A stretch of DNA of 64,000 nt from Armillaria gallica (taxonomy: Eukaryota > Basidiomycota > Agaricomycetes > Agaricales > Physalacriaceae): contig JBANDB010000003.1 in the NCBI GenBank assembly GCA_037576215.1, forward strand, positions 2,790,001-2,854,000. The letters are read 5' to 3'. Within the stretch, counting starts at the first letter, position 1. Every line of letters starts with the position of its first letter. The notes under the pieces were generated by a model. It searched no databases, was not told the origin of the DNA, and worked only from the letters and a program-made list of their open reading frames with translations. The translations under genes and the position numbers were made by a program. This document shows positions 47,013 to 57,213 of this stretch, piece by piece.

Positions 47013-47013
47013 C
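46911..47013 (-). promoter_or_regulatory. tRNA-like head with internal RNA polymerase III A and B boxes
   Basis: The 103-nt segment starts GGGGGGC and ends CCCCCC, so six acceptor-stem pairs can form. The D-arm can pair GATG with CATC. The A-box and B-box are in the right order, but the T-stem pairs badly and no clean anticodon arm is visible without assuming an intron of about 28 nt. This suggests a pol III promoter of tRNA origin and not a working tRNA. Confidence 0.55.
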
Positions 47014-47026
47014 TCAAGAGCCGGTT
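47013..47026. repeat. Target-site duplication, right copy
   Basis: CTCAAGAGCCGGTT, identical to 46216-46229. The first C could belong to the element. Confidence 0.8.
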
Positions 47027-47138
47027 GATTTCCATTCATAGCTAAGTATTCAACAATATGTCCAGCATTGAATGGCTTACTGCATCACTACTCACACGTA
47101 ACAAGGACAGATGATTCTGCCATTCAATCCTGCTTGCC

Positions 47139-48340
47139 ATGATAGCCACTTCCCAGAGAATTTTGTTTGTCACGAACAGCAAACACGGGCAAGCTAATGT
47201 GATTCTTCCGCTTGCACATGAACTCGTTCTTCGGTCAAATGTAGCAGTACATATCATCTCTTTCTCCGGGAATGCAGGTGTTACGTTCGGTCTGTATCTT
47301 TCACTGGCATCAACTTGGCTTGGAATGTGCATTAATCTAGAAACTCCGCGGTGCCATTCGCCCTACGGTATGCTCTGCCAGTGTCTATGTCCATATTCAT
47401 CCTCTCAAAAGACCCAGCGAAGAACTTTCTTACCTGCGCCTCGGTCTACTTCGTGAACCACTCACAAAGATCCAAGAACTCGATAGGTACCGTCGAAAGT
47501 GGGCTTACTAGCATCCTTCGTATCTTCATCCCGTACATGCCGCAAACGCACTGTCTCTGTCTAGCCAAACTGAAAACTGAATTTCATTGTGTCATTTCAG
47601 ACAACGTCACTTCATGCGGCCCTATTCTGGCTCCACTTCTGCCGTTGGTGAGGGTGACTGCGAACTCACCACACAGTTTGATCTTGCTCTATCATCCCCG
47701 TGAGCTTGGGAACGCACGTAATCTTAGATGAGAAGGATACCCACCAGCTTGCGATGGGTCTGCGTATCTTACTTGATCGTGAAAGAAAGGTCCAAGTCAT
47801 TTGGAAGCTAATAGCACAAGGCATCCTCGCATGATATCCTCGGTGCCGACATAGAAAGTGGGCAAGTGAAGGTTTGGCGAAGATTATTGATTGGTTGGAT
47901 ATCGAACCTTCGGCACTCCTCGGGCATCGTAACCTCATTTGTGTTGTTAATCACTGCGGAGCAAATAGCTTCTTCGAAGCCATTACGTTCTTTACTCAGC
48001 GTTTGGTCCATCGAGTATTTAGAGCGGGGTCCATCAAGCTGTTCTGTCCGCGTGGTATGACTGCTATGGTGAGCCGTTGACAATGGACATCCCGATGGAT
48101 TCTGCAATCTCATTGAAAAAAAGACTATGCAGCGCTGGTTGGATGGTTCGGCGGTATTTGCTAGGTATTTACAGCAACAAAAATATTACGCTTAATGACG
48201 CGTTTGTGGGTGGTTTATGGCTATTTAGGCGATCTCGCAGGCCATTTCGTGCGCTTGAAGTCCCCAAAACACGGTTTATGACCAAGTCCGAGCTTCCTTT
48301 TCATCGTCCATGAAAACACTCGCTTACCAACCGCTTACGG
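47139..48340 (+). pseudogene. UDP-glycosyltransferase (GT1-like) relic
   Basis: The start is well preserved: ILFVTNSKHGQANVILPLAHEL, the N-terminal Rossmann strand of fungal UDP-glycosyltransferases, then VHIISFSGNAG. Further on the signal moves between frames: PFALRYALPVSMSIF at about 47352, MGLRILLDRERKVQVIW at about 47757, then in two overlapping frames DWLDIEPSALLGHRNLICVVNHCGANSFFEA (about 47880-47980), which matches the donor-binding segment (a W..P..LL.H..., then H.G.NS..EA pattern). Several frame changes and missing segments rule out a simple intact gene. If once functional it would have glycosylated a small molecule, which fits the surrounding cluster. Confidence 0.75.
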
Positions 48341-49086
48341 TATGCAAACGGCTGTAAAGAAATTCATTACGACTAGTTTACTATAGTAACAGGTCCCCCT
48401 TACCACCGTCAGCTAAAAGGGAGAGAGTAGCATATATTTATTCTCTAAGAATAGATCTTGATACATAAGATGGTCACTGGTTCAACGTTTCGGACAAAAA
48501 CGGATGACACACGTCCACGTGGCTGCCGATTCTGCCTGGCTGAGACCTCCATCACTTCCGACTCGCGTCGCGTAGTCAGCGTCAAAAATGGTGCATCAAA
48601 AGAGAGTGTAGATATGAAGACCAGGAAACTGTGGGCGGCGCAGCTCAGAGCTGGATCGTGGGCGCAAATTTGGACATTTTCTGATTCACTTGACCTCATC
48701 ACACTCTCTAAGATTTATTCATTGGTTTGTTTCGACATTGCAAACGCACACACAAGAGTTGTCAGACTGCATAGTCTTCATGGAAGGCGTTCTCAATAAA
48801 CAATACCTAGTGCGGAGTTATCTACAGAAGCAAAAGCTAGGATATGTGCCAAGGTAAGCCATGTTCAATTTGGATTCGGGACATCAGCGCATCAGCTCAA
48901 ACTAGCTTACTTACGTCAGATTTACACCAATGCTCCGCTCAGGTAGCAGCGTATAAGCGATTATATAATACGGGGACTCCTGTACGTAGGCAATCGAGAC
49001 CAGTGACATTATTCCGATTAAATGATGGATTGTTCTACAGCGGAGTACACTCTACATAGTGAAGTGAGAAAGAAACCCGACAGTCC
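48341..49086. other. Intergenic
   Basis: A 113-codon plus-strand frame at 48458-48799 has no domain and no splice partner. No gene supported. Confidence 0.4.
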
Positions 49087-51220
49087 TCATTGATACCCAA
49101 GGAGTTCTCGCTCTTGTTCTACTATGGCCTGAGCTTCCCGGAACCTTGGAGTTATCTTGGCCTTGAAAGGGACTGGACGACTGCAACGAAGATGATTAAC
49201 AAAGAATTGAACACGGAACAGTGCAGAACTTACGTGACTAGTCCATCTTCAACGCATCCGTCAACATCCAACGGGAGGGGAACACCGTTCTCGTCGGTAG
49301 CACGTTCGATGTTCATAGCCCAAAGCATCATTGCTATGTCAATGAACAAAGAGTTGTTTGCAACGTGCCGTCCCACACAAATCCGTCGCCCAAATCCGTA
49401 GGTGACATGACTGCACAAATTCAGCTTATTATGTGTGGGAACTGGATATCAACGAACCTCTCCTCCTTCGTGTCTGCAGGTCCAGGGGCTAGCTTGCCGT
49501 CCTTGTCGAGGTGCCGGGCAGGATTGAAATGTTCGGCATCGGGCCCATAGATCTCTGGATCTCTGTTAAGGTGCCAGACGTTGGCGATGAGGATGGTACC
49601 GGCCTGTGGTGGATGAGCACCATACTGCATCGAGCGTAATCCACACTTACAGGTATGAAGTATCCGTCATATACATCGTCTTCTGTCGATGTATGAGGAA
49701 GCCCTAGAGACCGACTATCAGAATCAGGCATGTCTGCCTGGAGAGTCATACGTACCGACTGGGTCCTGTAACGGCGGTGTCAATTGGTCTGCGTCGTACG
49801 ACACCACGGAGAGAGCGGACTTACAACCATGCGCCACCTGAGGGCCTCCTTGACCATTGCACGAATGTATGGCAAATGTTCATAGTCGGCGAAAGACGGT
49901 AAACGATCGCGACCAACGACAGCATCGAGTTCTGCTTGTGCTCGTTTCTGTGTTTCGGGGTAGACAATCATTGCAAGAGTCCACCAGGACATAACACCTG
50001 AAGTGGTCTCAGCACCCGCAGCGCTGTTGAAGCTTTAGAGGAGGAAATTTGGAAGACGAAGAAGACGTACTACATGGTTCCCGCCAGCCACGAATTTTCT
50101 CTGTCAGTTAAATCGTGTCTTCCCGCGTCCTGAATCAGAGTACTCGCCAAACTGGGACGCTCGTCACCCTTGGCCTTTTCGGAATGCATGAGTATCAACT
50201 ATCAAGGATTCAATGGCTGTGCACGTACTACGCGATCCTTGACACCGTTGAAGAGCCCTTCGAACATCGCAGAATCTTTAGCGTATGATTCTTCCGCCTC
50301 ACGCTTCCACTTTGCGTACCTAATGAGGAAGTCGTCAACGCACGCTTACGCAGGACCTCTTCAAACTCACTTGCTGGGGATGTACCGCATCCAAGGGAAG
50401 AATTCCACCTTTGGAACCACACTTATGGTTAACGGGAAGGCAAACCCGTAGAGAGAAACTTACGAAGTGGGCGCCGGGCATAGCAGCGCGAGTTAATCGT
50501 GCCACAAATTCGTTAATATTCTTGACCGATGGATCTTGTTCTGAAGTTGGAGGCGTATCATATACCATGGACATGATGGCAGATGCGGCGGTGCGACGAA
50601 TATGTGAATTCCATTTTTCGGGCTCCGCGAGCACGCCAGCCGTAAGAAGAACGGCTTCCGCAGTCTGAATGGGATGATATTTGTATACGACACCCTTGTT
50701 GAGACCTTCGTGAGCCGCCTTGCGCATCCGGCGCCAGCTAAGTTTCAAATATCAGATGGAGGAACCGAATACGAAGTGGAAGGACCTTACACATCCCCGT
50801 AGCGGGTGAATACGACCAAGTTTCCTCCAGTCATGATGTCGGACGCGACAATGTTGCGTGGGCGGTCGGAGTACTTTCCAGCGCGACGGTCAAGTAGGTC
50901 GGCTGCCACCTTCTGGGAGTTGAGGACCACGAGCGGCTGCCCGGCGACATTGAAGTACATGAGATCGCCTAGAGCCAAGTCAGCTAATCTACATCCTACG
51001 CAGCTCGAAAGAACAGACCATATTTTTTCCCTAGCTCAGTAAAGGTGAGCCATTGCTTGCCACGAAGCTCCAAAAGGTTTCCGATGAGAGGAAGGCCTCT
51101 CGGTCCCGGGGGGAGGTTACGCCAAGGACTGCGAAGGTAGCGAACGGTGGTGTAGGCGACGACTACGATTGCAGTCAAAATCCATATCGGTGACACCTCC
51201 TCTGAGAGTATCCGAGTCAT
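49087..51220 (-). CDS. Cytochrome P450 monooxygenase (P450-c)
   Basis: Starts [15 protein letters not shown] with the anchor [17 protein letters not shown] and the hinge [20 protein letters not shown]. Joined exons continue with [32 protein letters not shown], the C-helix [48 protein letters not shown], the I-helix AGAETTSG, ExxR (EALR in KEALRWR), [18 protein letters not shown] and the heme loop [12 protein letters not shown]. The end is [13 protein letters not shown] with TGA at 49089-49087. Exon borders match those of P450-b, showing origin by gene duplication. It lies next to the dehydrogenase and the terpene synthase on the same strand, which supports a joint pathway. It appears intact. 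Confidence 0.9.
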
Positions 51221-52401
51221 GACGGCTTATTTCCGACAAGAGATAACCTTGAAGGATTTGAGAGAAGGGGGGGTGATAAACTCGTCCTGTGGATGCCGTG
51301 TCTCTCTTGTATGGTTTACACCTTAGATCCACTCTATTAGGTATCTACACCGCTCATGAATCTGGAAGCTCGGCATCAGTGCTTAGGAGCGAGGTAATGA
51401 TTCGCCCGGTTTGTTTCAATCACTGATCAGAACAACATCTGAGTTGATCGGGCTCTGATCTGATTCGTTGCATACCCCTGGTTCGATATCCCCGGACCGC
51501 TACAGCTTCAATATTATGTATTTCGGATATCAATACAATGTTGACAGCTTAAGTACACATCTGCTCCGAGCACCGAGTTCGAGAAAAGATACCAACTTCC
51601 CCGTAACGGTAGATACGCGCGTAGTAACGGCATAGGAGACGATAGGTACTTGTTATTGCCTTACGGTCCTACATTTGCCATCTCATCGGCTCCTTAGCCA
51701 CACGGCCACTATCGGAGTCGCGAAAGCATGCAGCACCCTTATTTGGTCTGCGCGATTTTCGGCATACGATGGATTTCGCTGAGTCAAGGTCACAGTCGCT
51801 GGAGGCATTCGGAGATCCTGGTTCGCTTGGCTTACAAAATGGGAGGACACAAGGTATTGTGTGGAGCCACATTCACAATGTACAATGTTGATACTGCATT
51901 GGCCTTATCGACAATCAATCTTCTCATTCAACTTCGGTAACTTTTGACTCTTCTCGGGCGGCCATGGCGGCATTCCCACGATTCACGGATTCTAGACGTA
52001 ATCTACTCAATGCCTCTAGCTGATAAATATTTAGCTGCAGTTGCATAGCTCCGGTGTAGGCACCCTGAATACAAGTTGAACGTGCTTTAAGGCGTTTGAA
52101 AGCCACTGGAAACGTTATGTTCGATCTGATAGCAGAAGTTCTGAGTAAGCCAGCTTGAAACTCGGTGACAGTCGGCGCACTAGGCGCTCTGTGCTCTGAT
52201 GTAACAAAGTCGCAGACTCTACCACCCGAGAGTAAAATGCGATTTCAGCAATGCTAGCAGTACAGACTCTACGCGGATATGTGTCACTAGTAACAAAATG
52301 ACTGGTCAACAAAGGCGTCACAGGACAGAGCCTTCCACAAACAGCAAGAGCAACGACATATTAAGACGACAAACTAATAGTAGGGTGAATCCACACAACT
52401 C
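51221..52401. other. Intergenic between P450-c and the dehydrogenase gene
   Basis: This 1.2-kb stretch has no supported gene. Short frames only. P450-c's promoter lies at its left end. Confidence 0.4.
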
Positions 52402-53644
52402 TCAGTCGAACACAATACCGCCGTCGACATTGATCTGATTGTCCCATTTAAATCACAATAGCAACCATAATCACAAAAGGGCTTACTGTTTGTCCTGGTT
52501 AAAGAACAATGTCAGATATAGCTGATGACGAGAAGGAAATGCATACCAGTGATGAGACTTGCCTCCTTGGATGCAAGGAAGGAAACCACAACTGCGATAT
52601 CCTCGGGCAGGGCGATGCGACCCAAGGCCGCTGTTTTATTAAGCTTTGAAAGTGTAAGATATGACGTGATGAAAGTGAAATTGACACACCTCTTGCTCAA
52701 GAACTCCCTTGGGTGTGCCTATAATGGTTTCGAAGTGATCATCTGGAAATAAGGAGAATATCGGTATAAAGTAGAATAGAACAATGCTCTCGTTCATACA
52801 CATAGGTGTCTTCACTGGCCCTGGGGCAAAAGCATTGACGGAGATTCCATGAGGACCGAACTCCAAAGCTGATCAAAAAAGTATTCGTCAGCGGGAACCT
52901 TTCATATATATTCGACGGAGCTCACCCGCAACTTGAGTCAGTCCTCGTATACCGAATTTGCTGGCTGCATATGCACTAAACAGTGGTTGACCTGAAGATC
53001 TGTCAAGATAGATACAGATTATCCGCAACGACCACTCACCCTTCTTCCCGGTTCCCGAACACGCGCCTAGAATATCATTGGCGGGGAAGCTCTGAAGACG
53101 TCGACGTACAGCTTACCGATGATCCTCCCACCTTTTCCTTGAGTGACCATGTGTTTGCCGGCGTGCTTGTAGCATAAGAAAGTACCACGCAGGTTTACAG
53201 AGGTAATGCGGTCAAAATCCTCGGCAGTAGCTAGGTGACGATGAGAAATCCGGAAGAAAGGGAGCTACGAAATCGTACTATCGAAAAAAGACTTCATAAG
53301 GGATATCCCAGCGTTGCAGACCATCTTGTAGAAATGAGATCTCGTTCGCGACAAGCAACAGCAGAACATACCACGTCGAGTCCGCCTAATTCTTCAACGA
53401 CTTTTGAAATCATCTGTTCAACCTCGGTTTCCTGCGAGACGTCCGCAAAAATGTAGCAGCCCTTGCGACCAATGGCCTCTATAGCGGCGAGCGCAGAAAC
53501 GAGGTTCGCTTCGTTTGCTTGAAGATCATTGAGCGCGACGTCAAATCCGTCCGATGCCAGTCGAAGTGCGATGGCACGGCCAATGCCCTGTCCAGCACCC
53601 GTGACAAGCGCGACTCTGCCCTGAGAAACTGAAGTGGACGCCAT
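52402..53644 (-). CDS. Short-chain dehydrogenase/reductase (classical SDR)
   Basis: NAD(P)-dependent alcohol/ketone oxidoreductase. Start at 53644 (MASTSVSQGRVALVTGAGQG). The cofactor motif is TGAGQGIG. The chain continues with DVALNDLQANEANLVSALAA and DVSQETEVEQMISKVVEELGG, then NAG in MVCNAGISLMKSFF, DFDRITSVNLRGTFLC, a GACSGTGKKG segment where the catalytic Ser lies, and the active-site YAASK in SAYAASKFGIRGLTQ. It then has EFGPHGISVNAFAPGPVKTPM, GRIALPEDIAVVVSFLASKEASLITG and the end NVDGGIVFD. Eight or so exons join in frame. The asparagine, serine, tyrosine and lysine of the SDR tetrad are all visible. It is 266 bp from the terpene synthase on the same strand, so oxidation of a terpene alcohol is a reasonable inference. 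Confidence 0.88.
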
Positions 53645-53687
53645 TGTGTCGAGGAGAAGTATAAGGGAGTAATGGCCCGTGGGCACC

Positions 53688-53696
53688 TTTATATAT
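53688..53696 (-). promoter_or_regulatory. TATA-like box upstream of the SDR gene
   Basis: TATATAAAG on the minus strand, about 44 bp before the start codon at 53644. The close spacing implies a very short 5' leader. Confidence 0.45.
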
Positions 53697-53910
53697 GATG
53701 GTCATAGGATAAGGTCAGCAATCGGTCGTGTCGAGTTAGCAGTGGTTCGGTTCAAGCGGTAATAATAAGGCATTTGCCAAACATGTGTAATGTGCTGTTT
53801 CAAATTCGAAGTCCATCTACTTGTCATCTACATCGTCTACACTGTGAAATATTCCTCGAAACTAATTTACTCTACCTTAATATATAATATATACAGCGCA
53901 AACGTACTCG

Positions 53911-55383
53911 CTAGAGATGGGATCCGTCAACAATTTGAGGACCAAGTTCCTCCGACACCATCTTGGGCATCAGCGTTATCCACCTCCTCTGGATGATTTC
54001 TGGACCCTTCTTTCCAAAGTATCTCTCGCTCTCGAAGCTCCACTGGTCATTCGCTCTCACCCAATTACCTAGCCCATCACAGTATCGAGCAACCTGCAGG
54101 TCAATGGGACCTCCCCATCTGGGCACTTTCTTGAAGTTTTCCATGAACCTGGACTCGAGCTGCTTGTGGTATTCGTCGACCCAAATCATGGCACCTGCCA
54201 CGTCTGTCCTGAGCTCGTTCATTGCGATAGTGACGATGTTGTGGCTAGAGACTGCGTCAGAATGATAATGACGGGCGAAATGCTAAAGACTCACCCGTCG
54301 TCATCCCGAGCTTGTTCAAGGTTATACGAAACGACATCCTTGAAAGTATAAGAGGTCAGTACCCTTCTTCTGTGGTGGATAAAGACGGATCGCTCACGTT
54401 TCCCAAGCAGAGCATATCAATACAGCTCTTCTCAAGTTCTTTGATAACCGGATGATTGATGACTTCGTCGGGTAACTGCATGTCAAACTCGAGAAGTGCG
54501 AACGATGGTTTCGCGCCGATGGTGTTGCGGCGAACTTCGAGGTACGACTCGATGCCTCGGACGTGGGAGTTGTTGCGGTCGGCGGCCTGTTGTACGACAG
54601 ACTCCAGGTACTCGTCGAAGGTGTCGATGAAGCGCTTCTGCGCTTGAGTGCTCGCTGTCTTCTTTGCGAGGTCCCAGAATCTATAGCGTACGATCAGTCC
54701 ATGGCTCATGGGTATCTAAATGTGTGGTACTGACTGTCGAGATACTTCTCCTCCAATCCACTCTCCGGCGGGCCGAGGCTTCTCTGTATTCCGAATCGCA
54801 TCCATGACTATGTCCTTCTGTGCGCGCACTGGATACAACAGTCAGAACCACTGTTATCTCAAGGAGAATTTAATGGTGAGCTTACCTTCCTCCTCCGTCG
54901 CGACGTCCGAGTACTCGTCGATAACGAAGAAACTGTGTGATCGCATCAACAAAATATCCCCGAGCGCTGGCTTGAAGACCTACAGGTTCATGAGATCACA
55001 CCCGCTACGGAGACGTGCTAGAGACGAAAAAGGATTAGGCTCCATGGACGGGCAGTTCTCTGCATCACTCGCCTTCGTCCGCCAGTGGGTACGCGAATGA
55101 GGCCAGGAGATCTGAGTGATGATGTACATTCAGTCTAACTCTAATAAGCGCCGTAGTCTTGACTTACTGAAGTCGCAGCGGTCGAAAGCTTCCTGAGCCT
55201 TCGTTTGGAAAGCCTAACGCTCTTGGTCAGAATATTCGACATAAACGTACTCTACTTCCAACTTACTCGGAAGCTTTTTGCCCAGGCTGCTGATGCCTTC
55301 TTGACTTCGGCATAGTGGGGGTTGAGATGGCGTGGCCATTGCCAGTTGGCAAGAGTATCAGGAAGAAAGATGCGTTGAGACAT
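53911..55383 (-). CDS. Sesquiterpene synthase (class I terpene cyclase)
   Basis: This enzyme would cyclise farnesyl diphosphate with Mg2+. It starts [20 protein letters not shown]; the first exons are 55383-55267, 55213-55168, 55111-55073 and 55017-54984. The aspartate-rich motif is DEYSD in FFVIDEYSD, preceded by GCDLMNL. The second metal site is NDVVSYNLE, the NSE triad, followed by [18 protein letters not shown]. The rest is all-alpha and the C-terminus is [14 protein letters not shown]. The length, about 340 aa, is typical of Agaricomycete sesquiterpene synthases. The third intron (55072-55018) needs a GC donor (AAG/GCGAGT) to keep the frame and to join DEA to [11 protein letters not shown]. 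Flanking SDR and P450 genes make this the core enzyme of a cluster. Product and clade were not determined. Confidence 0.92.
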
Positions 55384-57213
55384 TGAGAATAGTGGAAGGG
55401 TGTGGGGATTTCTGCAAGGTCAGTCTGGAACGCTCTTAAGTTATGGAATAATTACCGGTCATTTTAAAAGGCAATCGGAGATGAACGGCTTGCGATAGCC
55501 TGAATGAAACCCGTTGCAAAGCCCATAGATGGCACTGGTTCACGAGATTCACTCTCATTCCGGTTGGGAACTTCTCTATGTGCCGTAGCTACCGTGCCTC
55601 AGTGTAACATAAGCCGGGCGCGACCTTGGCGTAACTCCGGTATCTAACTCCATACGATGATCCTTCAAGCGCCACTCTGCGCGAACATTCCTGCGCGGAG
55701 TTGGAAATGCACCTGAAAACGGAAATGCCGCCTCACCTCTATGCCATGACATACGAATTTGAACTGAGATTGTTCCTTCATTGAATATGTTTAGCTATAG
55801 TGAACATAAGTAAGAACAGGGCGAATATTGTTTCCCTCACCCTGGGTCGATGATCCATGATCCGCGTTCTAGTGGTTTTACACTGTTTCATAACGCTCCT
55901 GTATCAACGGTAAGTCGGCCTCATCGCAGCGGCTCGCAATCATCCTTACTATATTGACTTTAGGCGAGTCTCGACGTTGCGAAGCGGAATTGCAAAAGTA
56001 AAAGTGTTAAAAAGGCCGGTGTATTATGCAAGAACGGAGTCGAATCAAAAGTACCAACAGACTTCTTCAATTTTCACTCCCTTTCGGTGAGAGCGGTCGA
56101 CTTGCACTACCGTGACGACGACCCGTGGCATGTCAGCGTCTACGGACCCGAACTTAGCGCCAGTTTATTGATAAAACTAGCGTCTACTTATCAGATTGTT
56201 TAAATAAAGGATTGTATGAGCCGATAAGTAGCATTCAGGCTATGCACATGCCTCCATTGGTCCTCGGCATCTTGTGAGAGTCCAGGGTACACTCTCAAAG
56301 TCTTGCGTAGTATTCCGGCAGATATAACAATAACCGATCTGATCCATCTTCCACGCATCTTGATGCTAAAGTAATATACCACACTTACCGCCGCCTCAGC
56401 GTCTGATTCATGAGAGTTTCTCGCTGACTAATAACCTTGGAAGTATTACAACCCATTCCGAGCTCCTACCGACCTTCCGGCACTGCCACTAGAAGCATAC
56501 TGCGAACCATAGCAAAGTCTCAACCGCCCAGGTACATTCACACTGATTGGGGAATTTAGTGTTCCGTAGCTCCAGTTGGAAGAAACAGTGCCACCGGAAC
56601 CGAACAATTGACCACGCGTATTACTTAGCCTAAGAGGGAATCTCGGATCGATCATTGATCCACAAAAATCGAAAATACTCAAGTATGTAGTTGACATTCA
56701 AGAAATGATCGTGCAATAATTCAAGAAGCTCGTCAAAAGCGTCAAAAGAGGCGCTCAGAGCCAATTCATGGGAAGTTTTGCCAAGTCAGATGGGCTGAGG
56801 ATGAAATGTTCGTCTATTCCAACCCGAAGCCCTGAGGTGGACGAAAGGCGGACGGCGATGCATGCGGAAATGATGGTACGGATAAATGGCAACGCCGGCC
56901 CGGTTAGTGTATTTTGCTTTTTACCTCCGCCCTTGTCGAACAGCTGAGCAGGGCCTTGTTCTATGAAATTTCACCTTTGAAAAGAGATCGTTACAAGATG
57001 TTTGTGTGGGTCAGTTCATGTTTCGAATCTGCATCCGGCCGGTGTCGGTCTCGATCCGAACCCGCGACATGGAACACTTCGGAGCAATGGTAACTGATTA
57101 CTGTAGTTTCGACCCAATGGGTATGCCTCTCTGTACTTTCCTATGTAGGCAAACCGAGCATCGGGAAACAGTACATCTCAAGGGCGATTTCACCTCCTCG
57201 CTTCCTCCTCGTC
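55384..57213. other. Divergent intergenic region between terpene synthase and P450-d
   Basis: This 1.8-kb stretch between divergent cluster genes is the likely site of shared promoters. No large gene. It contains one candidate small spliced frame (55857-56090). Confidence 0.45.
55857..56090 (+). CDS. Candidate 59-aa spliced small protein
   Basis: Exon 55857-55909 encodes MIRVLVVLHCFITLLYQ, a hydrophobic signal-like start. A 54-nt intron with GTAAGT and TTTAG ends joins it in frame to 55964-56090, ending in TGA. The joined frame is 180 nt. The mature part is basic (LRSGIAKVKVLKRPVYYAR). It could encode a tiny secreted protein, but such frames also arise by chance. Another frame in the second exon stays open for 78 codons, which weakens the case. 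Confidence 0.2.

Noticed and set aside
46608..47045. 145-codon plus-strand frame, and a 99-codon minus-strand frame at 46736-47035
   Set aside because: Both fall inside the retroelement and run through its tRNA-like head; neither shows a domain. They are better explained as chance frames in the element.
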